From an uncultured Proteiniphilum sp. (GTDB taxonomy: Bacteria > Bacteroidota > Bacteroidia > Bacteroidales > Dysgonomonadaceae): a stretch of DNA of 64,000 nucleotides. The position numbers and the translations under genes were made by a program. Below the pieces are notes generated by a model. That model did not search any database. It worked only from the letters and a program-made list of their open reading frames with translations, and was not told the DNA's origin. Location of the stretch: assembly GCA_927407015.1 (NCBI GenBank), contig CAKMJT010000010.1, positions 16,328 to 80,327 of the forward strand. Reading direction: 5' to 3'. Positions within the stretch are counted from its first letter, which is position 1. The number at the start of each line of letters is the position of its first letter. Of the stretch, positions 41,863-52,172 are shown piece by piece.

Positions 41863-43284
41863 ATGAAAATACAACATACGCTTCTTGCCCTCCTGTTCGG
41901 CATTTTCGGATTCGCGCTGCAGGCGCAGACGCTCGACGATGCCAAAAGCTGGTATCTGGAAGGAAGATATGCCGAAGCGCTGCCTGTTTTTCGTGCGGAG
42001 TATCTCCATACGCCCACCAACGCCGCCCTGAATCAGTGGATCGGCGTATGTCTGCTTGAGACGGGCAGGGTGGCCGAGGCTGAGAAATACCTTATTTTTG
42101 CCTCACAAAAGAAGATTCCCGAAGCATCGCTCTACCTGGGTGATCTGTACACAAAGATGTATCGTTTTGACGAGGCTGAAAAGGAATTCGTGAAGTACCA
42201 GAGGGCCAGCCGCAGGAACGATGAGGCGCTGAACAGGCTGGCAGTGAAGAGGGAGCAGGCGGAGAGACTGAAAAGGATGGTCAGCCGCACCGAGGATGTG
42301 CAGGTGATTGACAGCATTGTATTGCCCAGGGCCGGTTTCCTGGCAGCCTATCACCTGAGTGAATCATCGGGTTCGCTGATGCCGGTGAACGCATTCTTCA
42401 GAAACCTGCCGGCAAATGCGGGAACACTGTTCATGAATGAACGCAGGGATAAGATTGTCTATTCGCAGGGTGACACGCTGACGGGCAGCGATTTGTTTAC
42501 GATGGACAAACTGCTCGATAACTTTGGCAATGAAAAGAAACTACCCGCTACCATCAACGGGGAAGGGAATCAGGCTTATCCTTTTGTGATGAGCGACGGG
42601 CTGACACTCTATTTTGCGTCTACCGGGGAGCCGTCACTGGGGGGTTATGATCTGTTCGTCACCCGGTATAATCTCGCCTCCGACACGTATCTCACGCCCA
42701 ACCAGCTGAATATGCCGTTCAACTCACCGTTCAACGATTTTATGATGGCCCTGGACGAGGAAAAAGGCATCGGCTGGTTTGCCTCTGACCGTTTCCAGCC
42801 CGACGACTCGGTCTGCATATACACCTTCATTCCCAACCCGCAGGTGACGCTGATCGAAAGCAATGATTCCGTTTATATGGCCGGAAGGGCTCAAATATCG
42901 TCCATCGCCGGCACGTGGAAAGAGGGTTCAGACTACACCTCGCTCAGGGCACTGGCACGGCAGACAGCGGTTGTACAGCAGGAAGCCCGCGGTGATTTCT
43001 CATTTGTCATCAACGACGGCTTAACGTACCACACGCTGAACGATTTCAAGAGCAGCCGGGCAAAAACGCTTTTTTCCGAGGTATTGGCCCTGGAGAAAAA
43101 GTGGCAAGCCCTGCATGCAGCACTTGCTGAGAAAAGGGATCAGTTTGCTGACGGAGGCGCTGCAAACAATACCCTCGGTCAGGCTATCCTCACGATGGAA
43201 AAAGAGGCAGACGCTCTCTTCCGGGAGATTGAGAGAGGGAAAATACAGGCAAGAAACGAAGAAGCAACCTCCGTGAATCACTAA
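41863..43284 (+). CDS. Secreted TPR and PD40-type beta-propeller protein
   Basis: A 473-residue protein with signal peptide (cleaved after ALQA, before QTLDD). Residues about 20-130 are TPR-like helical repeats ([52 protein letters not shown]). The middle holds WD40/PD40-like strands: [22 protein letters not shown] and [19 protein letters not shown]. The same motifs occur in PorE/OmpA-type proteins, but this one lacks a C-terminal OmpA peptidoglycan-binding domain and ends in a charged helix (about 400-473). It is probably periplasmic. It lies 12 bp upstream of nfeD. Its function is unknown. Confidence 0.8.
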   Translation: MKIQHTLLALLFGIFGFALQAQTLDDAKSWYLEGRYAEALPVFRAEYLHTPTNAALNQWIGVCLLETGRVAEAEKYLIFASQKKIPEASLYLGDLYTKMYRFDEAEKEFVKYQRASRRNDEALNRLAVKREQAERLKRMVSRTEDVQVIDSIVLPRAGFLAAYHLSESSGSLMPVNAFFRNLPANAGTLFMNERRDKIVYSQGDTLTGSDLFTMDKLLDNFGNEKKLPATINGEGNQAYPFVMSDGLTLYFASTGEPSLGGYDLFVTRYNLASDTYLTPNQLNMPFNSPFNDFMMALDEEKGIGWFASDRFQPDDSVCIYTFIPNPQVTLIESNDSVYMAGRAQISSIAGTWKEGSDYTSLRALARQTAVVQQEARGDFSFVINDGLTYHTLNDFKSSRAKTLFSEVLALEKKWQALHAALAEKRDQFADGGAANNTLGQAILTMEKEADALFREIERGKIQARNEEATSVNH

Positions 43285-43296
43285 ACAAACCAGGAT

Positions 43297-43770
43297 ATGA
43301 CACTCGACTTACTCATTGTTGCTGCTGTAATACTGCTGGGCATACTTTTCATGCTCGTGGAAATATTTCTATTGCCCGGCATCAGTATCGCCGGTATTGC
43401 AGGCGCCATCTTCCTGGTGGGAGGTATTGTCTACGCCTATCTCTTCCTGGGAAGTACCGCCGGGAACATCACGCTGGTAGCCTCAGCCCTGGCCATGGGC
43501 GGCACCTTTTTCTGGCTGCTGAAATCGAAATCGTTGCGAAAGATCTCGCTGGAAACCAATATCGAAGGCAAGGTTGACAACTCCAACCTGCAGAAAATGG
43601 CTGTCGGCGACAGGGGTGTCGCACTGTCCCGTCTGAATCCCATCGGGAAAGTGATGGTCAACGATGTGGAGGCCGAAGGCAAATCGTTCGATGGTGAGTT
43701 TATCGAAGAAGAGACAGCCATTGAAATCGTGCGAATAGAAACCTATCATGTCCTGGTAAAGAGAATATAA
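43297..43770 (+). CDS. NfeD-like membrane protein
   Basis: A 157-residue protein with three hydrophobic helices (about 3-25, 30-50, 55-73) and a C-terminal OB-fold-like domain. That domain includes VGDRGVALSRLNPIGKVMVNDVEAEGKSFDGEFIEEETAIEIV, the NfeD C-terminal pattern ('G..G.A...L.P.G.....G......G..I..G..V.V'). It has no ClpP-like protease domain, so it is the short form. Short NfeD proteins typically pair with a flotillin, and here the floA gene follows 120 bp downstream. Confidence 0.9.
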   Translation: MTLDLLIVAAVILLGILFMLVEIFLLPGISIAGIAGAIFLVGGIVYAYLFLGSTAGNITLVASALAMGGTFFWLLKSKSLRKISLETNIEGKVDNSNLQKMAVGDRGVALSRLNPIGKVMVNDVEAEGKSFDGEFIEEETAIEIVRIETYHVLVKRI

Positions 43771-43890
43771 TATTTCTGCAGCGGTGCACCGGCTACGGAC
43801 GTTATCCGGCTGGCAGGCCTGTCTGCTGCCTTACATTGATTCAACTAAATAACTATTCTATATATAAAAAACACCTAAAAACAAATCATT

Positions 43891-44877
43891 ATGGATCTAT
43901 CATTTCCCTTACTTGTGATCATTGCCGTCATCATCATCTTCCTGTTGATCTTCTTTCATTACGTTCCTTTCTTCCTGTGGATAAACGCTTTATCGGCAGG
44001 AGTACGCATCTCGCTGGTACAGCTCTTTCTGATGCGCCTGCGCCGTGTACCGCCACATACCATCGTTTATGCCATGATTGAGGCGCACAAGGCCGGTCTG
44101 AAGAATGTCACCCGTGATGACCTGGAAGCGCATTACCTTGCCGGAGGGCATGTGGAGAAGGTAGTGCATGCGCTCGTTTCAGCCTCCAAGGCGAACATCG
44201 ACCTATCCTTTCAAATGGCAACAGCCATCGACCTGGCAGGTCGTGATGTGCTGCAGGCCGTGCAGATGTCGGTGAACCCGAAGGTGATCGACACCCCTCC
44301 CGTCACAGCCGTGGCCATCGATGGCATCCAGCTGATCGCCAAAGCCCGTGTGACGGTCCGGGCGAACATTAAGCAGCTGGTGGGCGGTGCCGGCGAAGAG
44401 ACCATCCTGGCCCGTGTGGGTGAGGGTATCGTCTCCTCCATCGGTTCAGCCTCTTCGCACAAGTCAGTACTGGAGAATCCCGACTCCATTTCGAAACTGG
44501 TGCTGAAAAAAGGACTGGATGCGGGAACAGCTTTCGAGATCCTCTCCATTGATATCGCCGATATCGATATAGGCAAGAATATTGGTGCCGTACTGCAGAT
44601 GGATCAGGCACAGGCCGACAAGAACATCGCCCAGGCACGTGCCGAAGAACGCCGGGCCATGGCTATCGCCCTGGAACAGGAGATGAAGGCCAAGGCACAG
44701 GAGGCCCGGGCAAAAGTGATCGAAGCCGAGGCAGAGGTGCCGGCAGCGATGGCGGCAGCCTTCCGCAGCGGCAATCTGGGGATCATGGACTACTACCGGA
44801 TGGAGAATATCAAGGCCGATACCGACATGCGGGATGCCATTGCCAGGCCACAGGGCGGGGGTGAGAACAAAAAGTAA
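43891..44877 (+). CDS. floA: Flotillin-like protein FloA
   Basis: A 328-residue SPFH-type protein. One N-terminal membrane helix or hairpin (about 5-30) is followed by the SPFH domain: [41 protein letters not shown], and [31 protein letters not shown]. The Ala/Glu-rich helical tail ([24 protein letters not shown]) is typical of flotillins. These proteins organise membrane microdomains. The start context is AAATCATTATG, close to that of other genes here. It forms a conserved pair with the NfeD-like gene. Confidence 0.95.
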   Translation: MDLSFPLLVIIAVIIIFLLIFFHYVPFFLWINALSAGVRISLVQLFLMRLRRVPPHTIVYAMIEAHKAGLKNVTRDDLEAHYLAGGHVEKVVHALVSASKANIDLSFQMATAIDLAGRDVLQAVQMSVNPKVIDTPPVTAVAIDGIQLIAKARVTVRANIKQLVGGAGEETILARVGEGIVSSIGSASSHKSVLENPDSISKLVLKKGLDAGTAFEILSIDIADIDIGKNIGAVLQMDQAQADKNIAQARAEERRAMAIALEQEMKAKAQEARAKVIEAEAEVPAAMAAAFRSGNLGIMDYYRMENIKADTDMRDAIARPQGGGENKK

Positions 44878-44916
44878 TGATCACTTGTTTCACTGAACAA
44901 AAAAATTGAGATCATT

Positions 44917-45783
44917 ATGAGAATTATACCCGAATCGGAATTGATCATCAATTCCGATGGAAGCGCGTTTCATCTTCACATCAAACCGGAGCAGCTCTCT
45001 GACAGGATTGTGATGATGGGCGACCCGGAACGGGTGACCATGACCGCCGGTTTTTTCGACAGCATCGAGTGTGATGTGACCAGCCGCGAGTTTCATACCG
45101 TCACAGGGATGTACCAGGGGAAACGCGTTACAGCCCTATCGCACGGGATTGGCACCGACAACATCGATATCGTGCTCACGGAGCTGGATGCACTGGCGAA
45201 CATCGACTTCAGCACACGCATGGTCAGGGATGAGTTCAGACAGCTGACCATGATTCGTGTGGGTACCTCGGGGGGGATGCAGCCGCATTGCCCCATCGGC
45301 TCCTATGTTGTTTCGGAGAAGTCGATCGGTTTCGACGGACTGATCCATTATTACGCCAATTCAAGGAACATCCGGGAAGAGGACTTCGAGGATGCTTTTC
45401 AGAAGCATGTGAACTGGTCGCCCTTCCATTGTTCCCCCTATGTAGTCAGTGCCGACGAGGGACTGGTGGACCGTATCGGTTACGATATGATCCGTGGTGT
45501 GACCATCTCAGCCATCGGATTCTACGGTCCTCAGGGACGTCATGTGCGCATGGCGCTGGCCGACCCCGACCTGAATGCCAAAATTGAATCGTTCCGCTTT
45601 GGAGCATACTCCATCACCAACTACGAGATGGAAAGTTCCGCCATCGCCGGTTTGGGTAAGCTGATGGGCCACAAGGCCATGACGGTCTGCGCCATCATAG
45701 CCAATCGTGTAGCCCTGGAATCGAATGCCAACTACAAGGGATCAACCGAAGAACTGATCAAGATTGTACTGGACAGAATCTAG
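44917..45783 (+). CDS. Nucleoside phosphorylase (uridine phosphorylase-like)
   Basis: A 288-residue protein of the PNP/UDP family. Signatures are VMMGDPERVTMTAGFFD (phosphate-binding start), LSHGIGTDNIDIVLTEL, IRVGTSGGMQPHCPIGSYVVSEKSIGFDGL, and ITNYEMESSAIAGLGKLMGHKAMTVCAI with the Glu-Met-Glu that binds the ribose. The family cleaves nucleosides with phosphate for salvage. The order of motifs is closer to uridine phosphorylases, but base specificity is not certain. It stands 40 bp after floA and could be co-transcribed. Confidence 0.9.
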   Translation: MRIIPESELIINSDGSAFHLHIKPEQLSDRIVMMGDPERVTMTAGFFDSIECDVTSREFHTVTGMYQGKRVTALSHGIGTDNIDIVLTELDALANIDFSTRMVRDEFRQLTMIRVGTSGGMQPHCPIGSYVVSEKSIGFDGLIHYYANSRNIREEDFEDAFQKHVNWSPFHCSPYVVSADEGLVDRIGYDMIRGVTISAIGFYGPQGRHVRMALADPDLNAKIESFRFGAYSITNYEMESSAIAGLGKLMGHKAMTVCAIIANRVALESNANYKGSTEELIKIVLDRI

Positions 45784-45884
45784 AGACACTCTGACAGGCT
45801 ATGTGTACAGCAGACCCTGACCGGACAGACAACCACCCGTGTATCACCTTTAATCACTATATGAACTATTCTTTATTTACATCA

Positions 45885-48692
45885 ATGATGAAAAAGATTT
45901 TTACTTTATTGCTTCTCGCAACAAGCATTGTTGCATTTGCACAGCAGAACCCGCCGCTTCCCGTTGACCCGAACGTGAGGACTGGTAAACTGGAAAACGG
46001 GTTGACCTATTACATCCGCCACAACAGCCTTCCGGAGAACAGAGCCGATTTTTATATCGCACAGAAGGTGGGCTCGATGCAGGAAGAAGATAATCAGGCA
46101 GGATTGGCTCACTTTCTGGAACACATGGCTTTTAACGGGACGAAACACTTCCCCGGAAAGAGCATGCTCAACTACCTGCAGGATAACGGCATCAAGTTCG
46201 GCACCAACATCAACGCCTACACGTCGTTTGATGAGACGGTCTACTTCATGTCCAACATTCCGACCACCAACACCAACCTGATGGATTCAGCCCTGCTGGT
46301 GCTTCACGACTGGTCTGCCGCCATCGCCCTGGAAGAGGACGAACTGGACAACGAACGGGGCGTGATCCGTGAAGAGTGGCGTACGCGCGGCGGTGCCCAG
46401 CAGCGCCTGTGGGACCAGCTGCTGCCTGAGATGTATCCCGGCAGCAAGTATGCGAAAAGGATGCCCATCGGCAGCATCGATGTGATCAACAACTTCAAAC
46501 CGGAGGAGATCAGGGCCTATTACCAGAAATGGTACCGTCCCGATCTCCAGGGCATCATTGTGGTGGGCGATGTGAACGTGGATGAGATGGAACAAAAGGT
46601 GAAAGCGCTCTTCTCACCCATCCCGCTCGATGCAGAGAGGGCGGTACGCGAATCGTATCCCGTACCCGACAACAAGGAGCCGCTGGTAGCCATCGCTACT
46701 GACAAGGAAGCCCGGGATACCCAGCTGATGTTGTTTTACAAACATGACCCGCTGCCCGAGGAACTCAAAAACACGCAGATGGGCTATATCACCTCCTATA
46801 TTCTCAGCGCAGCCTCTTCCATGATCAACCAGCGTTTCGCGGAGATCACCCAGAAGCCCGACGCACCGTTCACCACGGCCTATGCCTACGATGATGATTA
46901 TTTTGTATCCAAGACAAAGGATGCCTGGACGGTCGTCGCCAGAAGTGCCGAAGACAAGATAGACAAGGCCCTCGCTGCCATGGTAAGGGAGACGCAACGC
47001 GTAAAGCAGTTTGGGTTTACCCCCTCAGAGTATGAAATAGCCCGTACGAATATCCTCAAAGGTTTCGAGGATGCTTACAATAACCGCGACAAACAAAGGA
47101 ACGACACCTATTCGCAGGAATATGTGCGTGCCTTCACTGACGCGGAGCCATTTCCGGGCATTGAATTTGAACATCAGTTTATGCAGGCGATGGCCCCCAA
47201 TATTCCGGTGGAAGCGATCAACCAGACCGTGAAGCAGCTCATCGGTGATGAGAACATCGTGATTACCGTTACAGGGCCTGAAAAAGAGGGGCTGGTATAT
47301 CCTGCCGATGAGGAGTTACTGGCTGTCTTGAGTTCGGTGAAAGCAGAGACCCTGGAGCCCTATGCCGATGAGGTCATCGATGAACCACTCGTCGCCACAC
47401 CTCCCACTCCCGGCAAGATAACCAAAACAGAGAAAAATGCAGCAATGGATGCGACCGTCTGGACCTTACAGAACGGCATGAAGGTGATCCTGAAAAATAC
47501 GGATTACAAGGATGATGAGATCATAATGACCGGGACAAGCGTCGGCGGATACTCGCAATATGCCGTACAGGACCCTGTAAACAGCAGAATGATGAGTTCG
47601 GTGATGACACTGGGAGGGGTAGGCAATTTCAGCGCTACCGACCTGCCCAAGGTGCTGGCCGGTAAAACAGCTTCCGTGAGACCCGGCATCAGCCTGACCA
47701 CACAGGATTTCAACGGATCATCGTCCATCAAGGATTTCGAGACCATGCTGCAGCTGGTGTATCTCTACTTCACGGCTCCCCGCAAAGATGAAGATGCATT
47801 CAAATCGTATATCCAGCGAATGGAAACACAGCTCAAGAATCAGGAAGCCGAGCCGATGGTCGCTTTCAGCGATTCCATCACTGCGGCATTATACGGTAAC
47901 AACCCGCTGACTAGACGGATCAAACCGGGCGATTTAAAACAGATCGACTATGACCATATCATGGAAATGTACCAGCAGCAATTCCGTAATCCGGGCAGCT
48001 TCCAGTTCACGTTTGTCGGTAATATTGATGAGGAAAAGGTACGTCCGCTGGTGGAACAGTATCTGGCATCGTTGCCCGGAGAAGCCGTGAAAGGTGAATT
48101 CATCAGGGTGCCGATGAATTTCAGGAAAGGGGAGACGGAAAATATTTTCCGCCGTGAGATGCAAAATCCGAAAGCCTCCGTGTTCAACACATACACAGGG
48201 ACCCTTGAGCGCAACATGAAGAATCAGATTCTGATGAGCATGTTCGATCAGATCCTGGATATTGTCTATACCGAGAAAGTGCGTGAGGAGGAAGGCGGCA
48301 CCTATGGTGTCTCCTCTGCCGGAGCCATCTCCCGCTACCCGGAGGGACAGACCGTCCTCCAGATCATGTTCGACACCGACCCGGAGAAGATGACGCATCT
48401 CAACCAGATTATCCTCAATGAGCTGAAAAGTATTGCCACCAATGGCCCCCGTCAGGCCGATTTCTCCAGGGTGAAGGAATACATGAACAAGAGTTACACA
48501 GAGAACCTGAAAGAGAACAGATACTGGATGAATATTCTCGATGAACTCTATTTCTACGGGGAGGATATGCATTCGGACTACCTGAATACCGTGAATGCGG
48601 TCACCATGAAGGATATTCAGGAATTCGCCGGTAAACTGATGGAGCAGGGCAACAGGAAAACAATTGTGATGATGCCCCAGGTAGCAGAATAA
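45885..48692 (+). CDS. Secreted M16 family zinc metallopeptidase
   Basis: A 935-residue protein with signal peptide (MMKKIFTLLLLATSIVAFA, then QQNPPLP). The zinc site is the inverted HxxEH motif His76, Glu79, His80 in AHFLEHMAFNGT; the third ligand is expected in ELDNERGVIREEW. A second M16-like half from about residue 540 (WTLQNGMKVILKNTDYKDDEII) lacks the HxxEH and is the non-catalytic partner. YRTEKVREEEGGTYGVS-like sequence is also present near the C-terminus. It probably acts in the periplasm on peptides. The ATG at 45885 or 45888 is preferred over 45801, which lies in the leader. Confidence 0.93.
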   Translation: MMKKIFTLLLLATSIVAFAQQNPPLPVDPNVRTGKLENGLTYYIRHNSLPENRADFYIAQKVGSMQEEDNQAGLAHFLEHMAFNGTKHFPGKSMLNYLQDNGIKFGTNINAYTSFDETVYFMSNIPTTNTNLMDSALLVLHDWSAAIALEEDELDNERGVIREEWRTRGGAQQRLWDQLLPEMYPGSKYAKRMPIGSIDVINNFKPEEIRAYYQKWYRPDLQGIIVVGDVNVDEMEQKVKALFSPIPLDAERAVRESYPVPDNKEPLVAIATDKEARDTQLMLFYKHDPLPEELKNTQMGYITSYILSAASSMINQRFAEITQKPDAPFTTAYAYDDDYFVSKTKDAWTVVARSAEDKIDKALAAMVRETQRVKQFGFTPSEYEIARTNILKGFEDAYNNRDKQRNDTYSQEYVRAFTDAEPFPGIEFEHQFMQAMAPNIPVEAINQTVKQLIGDENIVITVTGPEKEGLVYPADEELLAVLSSVKAETLEPYADEVIDEPLVATPPTPGKITKTEKNAAMDATVWTLQNGMKVILKNTDYKDDEIIMTGTSVGGYSQYAVQDPVNSRMMSSVMTLGGVGNFSATDLPKVLAGKTASVRPGISLTTQDFNGSSSIKDFETMLQLVYLYFTAPRKDEDAFKSYIQRMETQLKNQEAEPMVAFSDSITAALYGNNPLTRRIKPGDLKQIDYDHIMEMYQQQFRNPGSFQFTFVGNIDEEKVRPLVEQYLASLPGEAVKGEFIRVPMNFRKGETENIFRREMQNPKASVFNTYTGTLERNMKNQILMSMFDQILDIVYTEKVREEEGGTYGVSSAGAISRYPEGQTVLQIMFDTDPEKMTHLNQIILNELKSIATNGPRQADFSRVKEYMNKSYTENLKENRYWMNILDELYFYGEDMHSDYLNTVNAVTMKDIQEFAGKLMEQGNRKTIVMMPQVAE

Positions 48693-48722
48693 GGGAAAAT
48701 ATTTGGAAAAGCATATTATTTG

Positions 48723-48757
48723 AAAAAGGATGTAACCGCGGGGTTACATCCTTTTTT
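48723..48757. terminator. Strong bidirectional terminator
   Basis: A perfect 15-bp inverted repeat (48723-48737 and 48742-48756) with a GCGG loop. It has A-runs on one side and T-runs on the other, between the converging M16 peptidase and GH43 genes. Confidence 0.93.
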
Positions 48758-48797
48758 GGCCAAATGGGGAACTGTATGCTATTCTACGACGGTATTT

Positions 48798-50396
48798 TTA
48801 TTCTTTCGTCTGATAATCAAACCAGTCGAAATAGGCTTTGGCACTACCCGGCTTGCTGTTGGATGAAGCATAGAGACCGATCATGACGCCGGTGAAGCCT
48901 CCCGCTACTTCGGTACTCAGATAGCGTGTATCCTGTTTACCTAATTCAATGTATTCCTTTTTCTGCGGGTCGGCATAATAGAATGCATACTGATCGGGGG
49001 AACCTTCAACTTTAAGTAATACTTTATTTTCCTCCACCACTTTCTCGGCAGCAATATACGACAGCGAACCTACGCGAATACGCAACTGCACCATCCGCTT
49101 GTACCCTGATTTTCTGAACAACAGGTCGTAATGATGGGTGTTGTTTTGGATCAACGTCATACCGGCTTCTTCATTCTCTTTCAAAGAATTGAATTCCAGT
49201 TCTGTTGCAGCCATAAAGTCATGCTCAGTCTGTCTTCTGCAGACCATGGAAACAGCGTCGGCATCGTTCAGGGTGTAGGGAGATGCGGTGATCCGCAAGT
49301 ATCCTTTCTTTTCTGTCAGGGAATAATTCTCCCGGATGGGATTGCGTAGATACTGCCAGTCGTAATTCAGTTTCTCTTCGTTGAAATCAGTCCGGATGGG
49401 AGCCGCCTCGAACGGCTGAAGTGGCAGTGTGGGGACGTCCATCTCCAGTGAGACGGTACCATTGCCGTTCACCTGGGGCCACCCCCCTGCTGGCCATTCG
49501 ACCGGTGCCAGGAAGGTCTCCCGTCCGAGCACATGATAATAAACCCACTGATGTGTGACCCTAAAGCCGAGAAACACCATCCACCATGAACCATCCTGAG
49601 CCTGAACCATATCTCCATGTCCCACACCCTGGATCCGGCTGGACTGACCCAGACGGTTGGCGTGGGTCAGTATTGGATTGAGCGGACAGGATTCATAGGG
49701 GCCATACAGATTCCTGCTCCGCCCGATGGTGACACTATGCATATATTCGGTTCCTCCTTCTCCCAACATCAGATAATAATAGCCATCTTTTTTGTAAATG
49801 TGGGGAGCTTCCGGGAAGCGTCCGCCGGTACCTCCCCATACAAGACGTTCGGGAGTCACTGTTTTTCCGGTCTTTATATCGATTTCGGTAACCCGAATAC
49901 CTTCATCTCCCTGTGTCACAAAATAGGTGCTTCCATCGTCGTCCCAAAAAATATCGGGGTCGATGCTGTTGATATCTACCCATATGGGTTCACTCCATGG
50001 GCCGGACGGATCTGTGGCCGTACAATAGAAATTTCCTCCTCCCGACACATTGGTGCAGATCACATAGAACAACCCCTCGTGATAACGCAGCGAAGGCGCA
50101 AATAAACCGGTAGAAGCCTGTGCTTTCTGCAACGGGAGCTGGGAGTCCCGGGTAAGGCAATGCCCTATTTGCTGCCAGTTGACCAGGTCTTTGCTGTGAT
50201 AGATGGGCAATCCCGGAAAATACTCGAACGAAGAAGTCACCAGGTAAAAGTCGTCATTCACCCGGCAAATACTGGGGTCGGGATTAAATCCCCTGATAAC
50301 AGGATTATTATACCCGTTCTGAGCCCATAGAAAACCGGACGCACATAAAATGAGTGCTAGACAAACAGCCGTTTTCACGAAGTTGAATCGCTTCAT
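48798..50396 (-). CDS. GH43 family glycoside hydrolase (probable arabinofuranosidase/xylosidase)
   Basis: A 532-residue secreted enzyme with signal peptide (cleaved after LWAQ). The five-bladed GH43 propeller covers about residues 28-335. The catalytic Asp40 is in GFNPDPSICR, the pKa-setting Asp146 in SIDPDIFWDDDG, and the acid Glu196 in FPEAPHIYKK. A C-terminal beta-sandwich (about 340-532, ending DWFDYQTKE) is typical of beta-xylosidase-type GH43. Family members remove arabinofuranose or xylose. In this locus an alpha-L-arabinofuranosidase acting on arabinosylated xyloglucan is the best inference. Last gene of the locus. Confidence 0.93.
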   Translation of the reverse strand: MKRFNFVKTAVCLALILCASGFLWAQNGYNNPVIRGFNPDPSICRVNDDFYLVTSSFEYFPGLPIYHSKDLVNWQQIGHCLTRDSQLPLQKAQASTGLFAPSLRYHEGLFYVICTNVSGGGNFYCTATDPSGPWSEPIWVDINSIDPDIFWDDDGSTYFVTQGDEGIRVTEIDIKTGKTVTPERLVWGGTGGRFPEAPHIYKKDGYYYLMLGEGGTEYMHSVTIGRSRNLYGPYESCPLNPILTHANRLGQSSRIQGVGHGDMVQAQDGSWWMVFLGFRVTHQWVYYHVLGRETFLAPVEWPAGGWPQVNGNGTVSLEMDVPTLPLQPFEAAPIRTDFNEEKLNYDWQYLRNPIRENYSLTEKKGYLRITASPYTLNDADAVSMVCRRQTEHDFMAATELEFNSLKENEEAGMTLIQNNTHHYDLLFRKSGYKRMVQLRIRVGSLSYIAAEKVVEENKVLLKVEGSPDQYAFYYADPQKKEYIELGKQDTRYLSTEVAGGFTGVMIGLYASSNSKPGSAKAYFDWFDYQTKE

Positions 50397-50442
50397 ATGA
50401 TAAAGATTATTCTTTTATGGTTGAGGTATCGCTCTCCCGGCT

Positions 50443-52140
50443 TTAAAATGGATATTTCCCGGATTCTGCTCCTTTCCGGATACCATCCATGGCAAAATGG
50501 TCTTTGATCTCTCCCGTATTGCGGTTGACCACCCTACTCGTTTCCCAGTAGAAAGGAACCAATCCGTGATTCTTGGCTTCGCGGGTCACGGTTTCGTCGT
50601 ATAGGTTGCGCGACTTGTCGTGTGCTTCCTGATTTGCTCCCAAGCCGGTACGAATGGTGATGGCACCATACTCGCCGAGGATCACAGGGATACCTTTATC
50701 CACAAACATCGTCTTCATCCTGCCAAACAATGACTTCATCTCGGCTTCATCACCCGAGGTGGCGTTCCGATCTGATCCGCTTACCGAATGAGCGCCCCAG
50801 AAGTAGGCCATCCTGCCCCAGCTTTCGTCCTGTGTCATCCCGCAGAATGACCAGGGATTGTAGTAATGCACTTCTGCCATCAATCTGTTGGGAATCACAT
50901 CGGCCGGCATATCACCAAATAGATTGTGGGTCATGTCGATATCTGTATTCGGCCCTTGCACAATCAGGTTGCGGACACCATTGTTGCCGCCCGTGGCGCG
51001 TACCGCATCGATGAACGTCTGCAGATAGCTTTTCAACACTGTCATTTTTTGTGCATTGTCTACGTTGGGTTCGTTGGTACCGGCAAAAAGCAGATGTTCG
51101 TCGTAGTGGTTCAGCCGGCTGGCAATCTGTGTCCACAATGCATGCTGTTTCCGGTTATTCTCCTCCTGCTTGTCGGGCGTACAGTTGTTTTCCAACCAAC
51201 CTCCATCCCAATGGATGTTAACGATGGCATACATGTCGTTGGCCACACAATAGCCCACCACCTCATTGACGCGATCCAGCCAACTCTCCCTGATTTGATA
51301 TGTCGCAGCATTTTCAATGTACTGATCCCATGCACAGGGAATGCGGATGGCGTTAAAACCGAGTTGTTTGATTTTTTTGATGTAGTCTGCGGTTACCTGG
51401 GGATTACCCCAGGCCGTTTCACCACCGATGGCTTCAAGGGTATTTCCAATATTCCAGCCCGCGTACATTTTGGCCGCCAATGCCAGGGCATCGCTCTCCA
51501 TTCCCACGCTCGGTATATTACCTGCCAGCTGATTAACGGTGACGGTTTCCGCAAGGTCTCCCAACGTGAAGGTGATCGTTCCGGTGCGTGCACCGCCATA
51601 GTTAGCCGCCACGCTGAAGAGTCTGGTCTGTTCCGTCATCGCAGCGCGAGTGGTTGCTTCGGTAATCCAGCCATCGTTGCAGGTAATGGTGACCGCTCCG
51701 TTTGCCGTCATCCTGACTTCAATCTGAACACCTTCTCCGGCTACATCATTGAATGTGGCAGGTGTGACACTCAATCCATCGGCTGCAGTCTGAGTAACCT
51801 GTACGCTTTGGGTAACGTTGCCCCCTTTCACGGTCAGGGTAGCGGAACGGTCGCTGGTATTGGGATTGGCATCTACAGTAACTGTAAATCGGTAAACACT
51901 TTCCGAGGAAGAGGATGCTGGTGCCACACGGCACCAGCTCTCCTCATTGCTTTTCACCTCCAGTGTAACATTCGATTTGACAGACAGTATCTCGCTTCCT
52001 CCGGTTTTAGAAAATATCATTTCCGACCGGGCCGGTATGATTTCCGGAGTGACCGGTTCATCCTCACCGGAGCAGGCTGTCATGCAAACAAAAAGTGCCA
52101 GCAACAAATAAATATTCATTTTCTCAACGAGTTCTTTCAT
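50443..52140 (-). CDS. GH5 endoglucanase with two BACON domains (probable endo-xyloglucanase)
   Basis: A 565-residue lipoprotein (lipobox MTAC, Cys23, then SGEDE, an LES-like acidic stretch that suggests surface exposure). Residues about 35-117 and 121-207 are two BACON domains. The GH5 domain covers about 215-560, opening AGWNIGNTLEAIGGETAWGNP, which fits subfamily GH5_4. The catalytic acid is Glu in FAGTNEPN (about residue 357), and the nucleophile Glu in ILGEYGAI (about 488). Surface BACON-GH5_4 proteins in known xyloglucan loci cut the backbone of xyloglucan; that substrate is inferred from the neighbours. The start ATG lies in the AATCGTATGAAA context. Confidence 0.94.
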   Translation of the reverse strand: MKELVEKMNIYLLLALFVCMTACSGEDEPVTPEIIPARSEMIFSKTGGSEILSVKSNVTLEVKSNEESWCRVAPASSSSESVYRFTVTVDANPNTSDRSATLTVKGGNVTQSVQVTQTAADGLSVTPATFNDVAGEGVQIEVRMTANGAVTITCNDGWITEATTRAAMTEQTRLFSVAANYGGARTGTITFTLGDLAETVTVNQLAGNIPSVGMESDALALAAKMYAGWNIGNTLEAIGGETAWGNPQVTADYIKKIKQLGFNAIRIPCAWDQYIENAATYQIRESWLDRVNEVVGYCVANDMYAIVNIHWDGGWLENNCTPDKQEENNRKQHALWTQIASRLNHYDEHLLFAGTNEPNVDNAQKMTVLKSYLQTFIDAVRATGGNNGVRNLIVQGPNTDIDMTHNLFGDMPADVIPNRLMAEVHYYNPWSFCGMTQDESWGRMAYFWGAHSVSGSDRNATSGDEAEMKSLFGRMKTMFVDKGIPVILGEYGAITIRTGLGANQEAHDKSRNLYDETVTREAKNHGLVPFYWETSRVVNRNTGEIKDHFAMDGIRKGAESGKYPF

Positions 52141-52172
52141 ACGATTCTACTGAATTGTCACTGATTATATAA

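Noticed and set aside
41710..42009. N-terminal extension of guaA to 606 residues
   Set aside because: The extra 100 codons are AT-rich, overlap the promoter of the divergent gene, and GuaA proteins begin at the [11 protein letters not shown] position.
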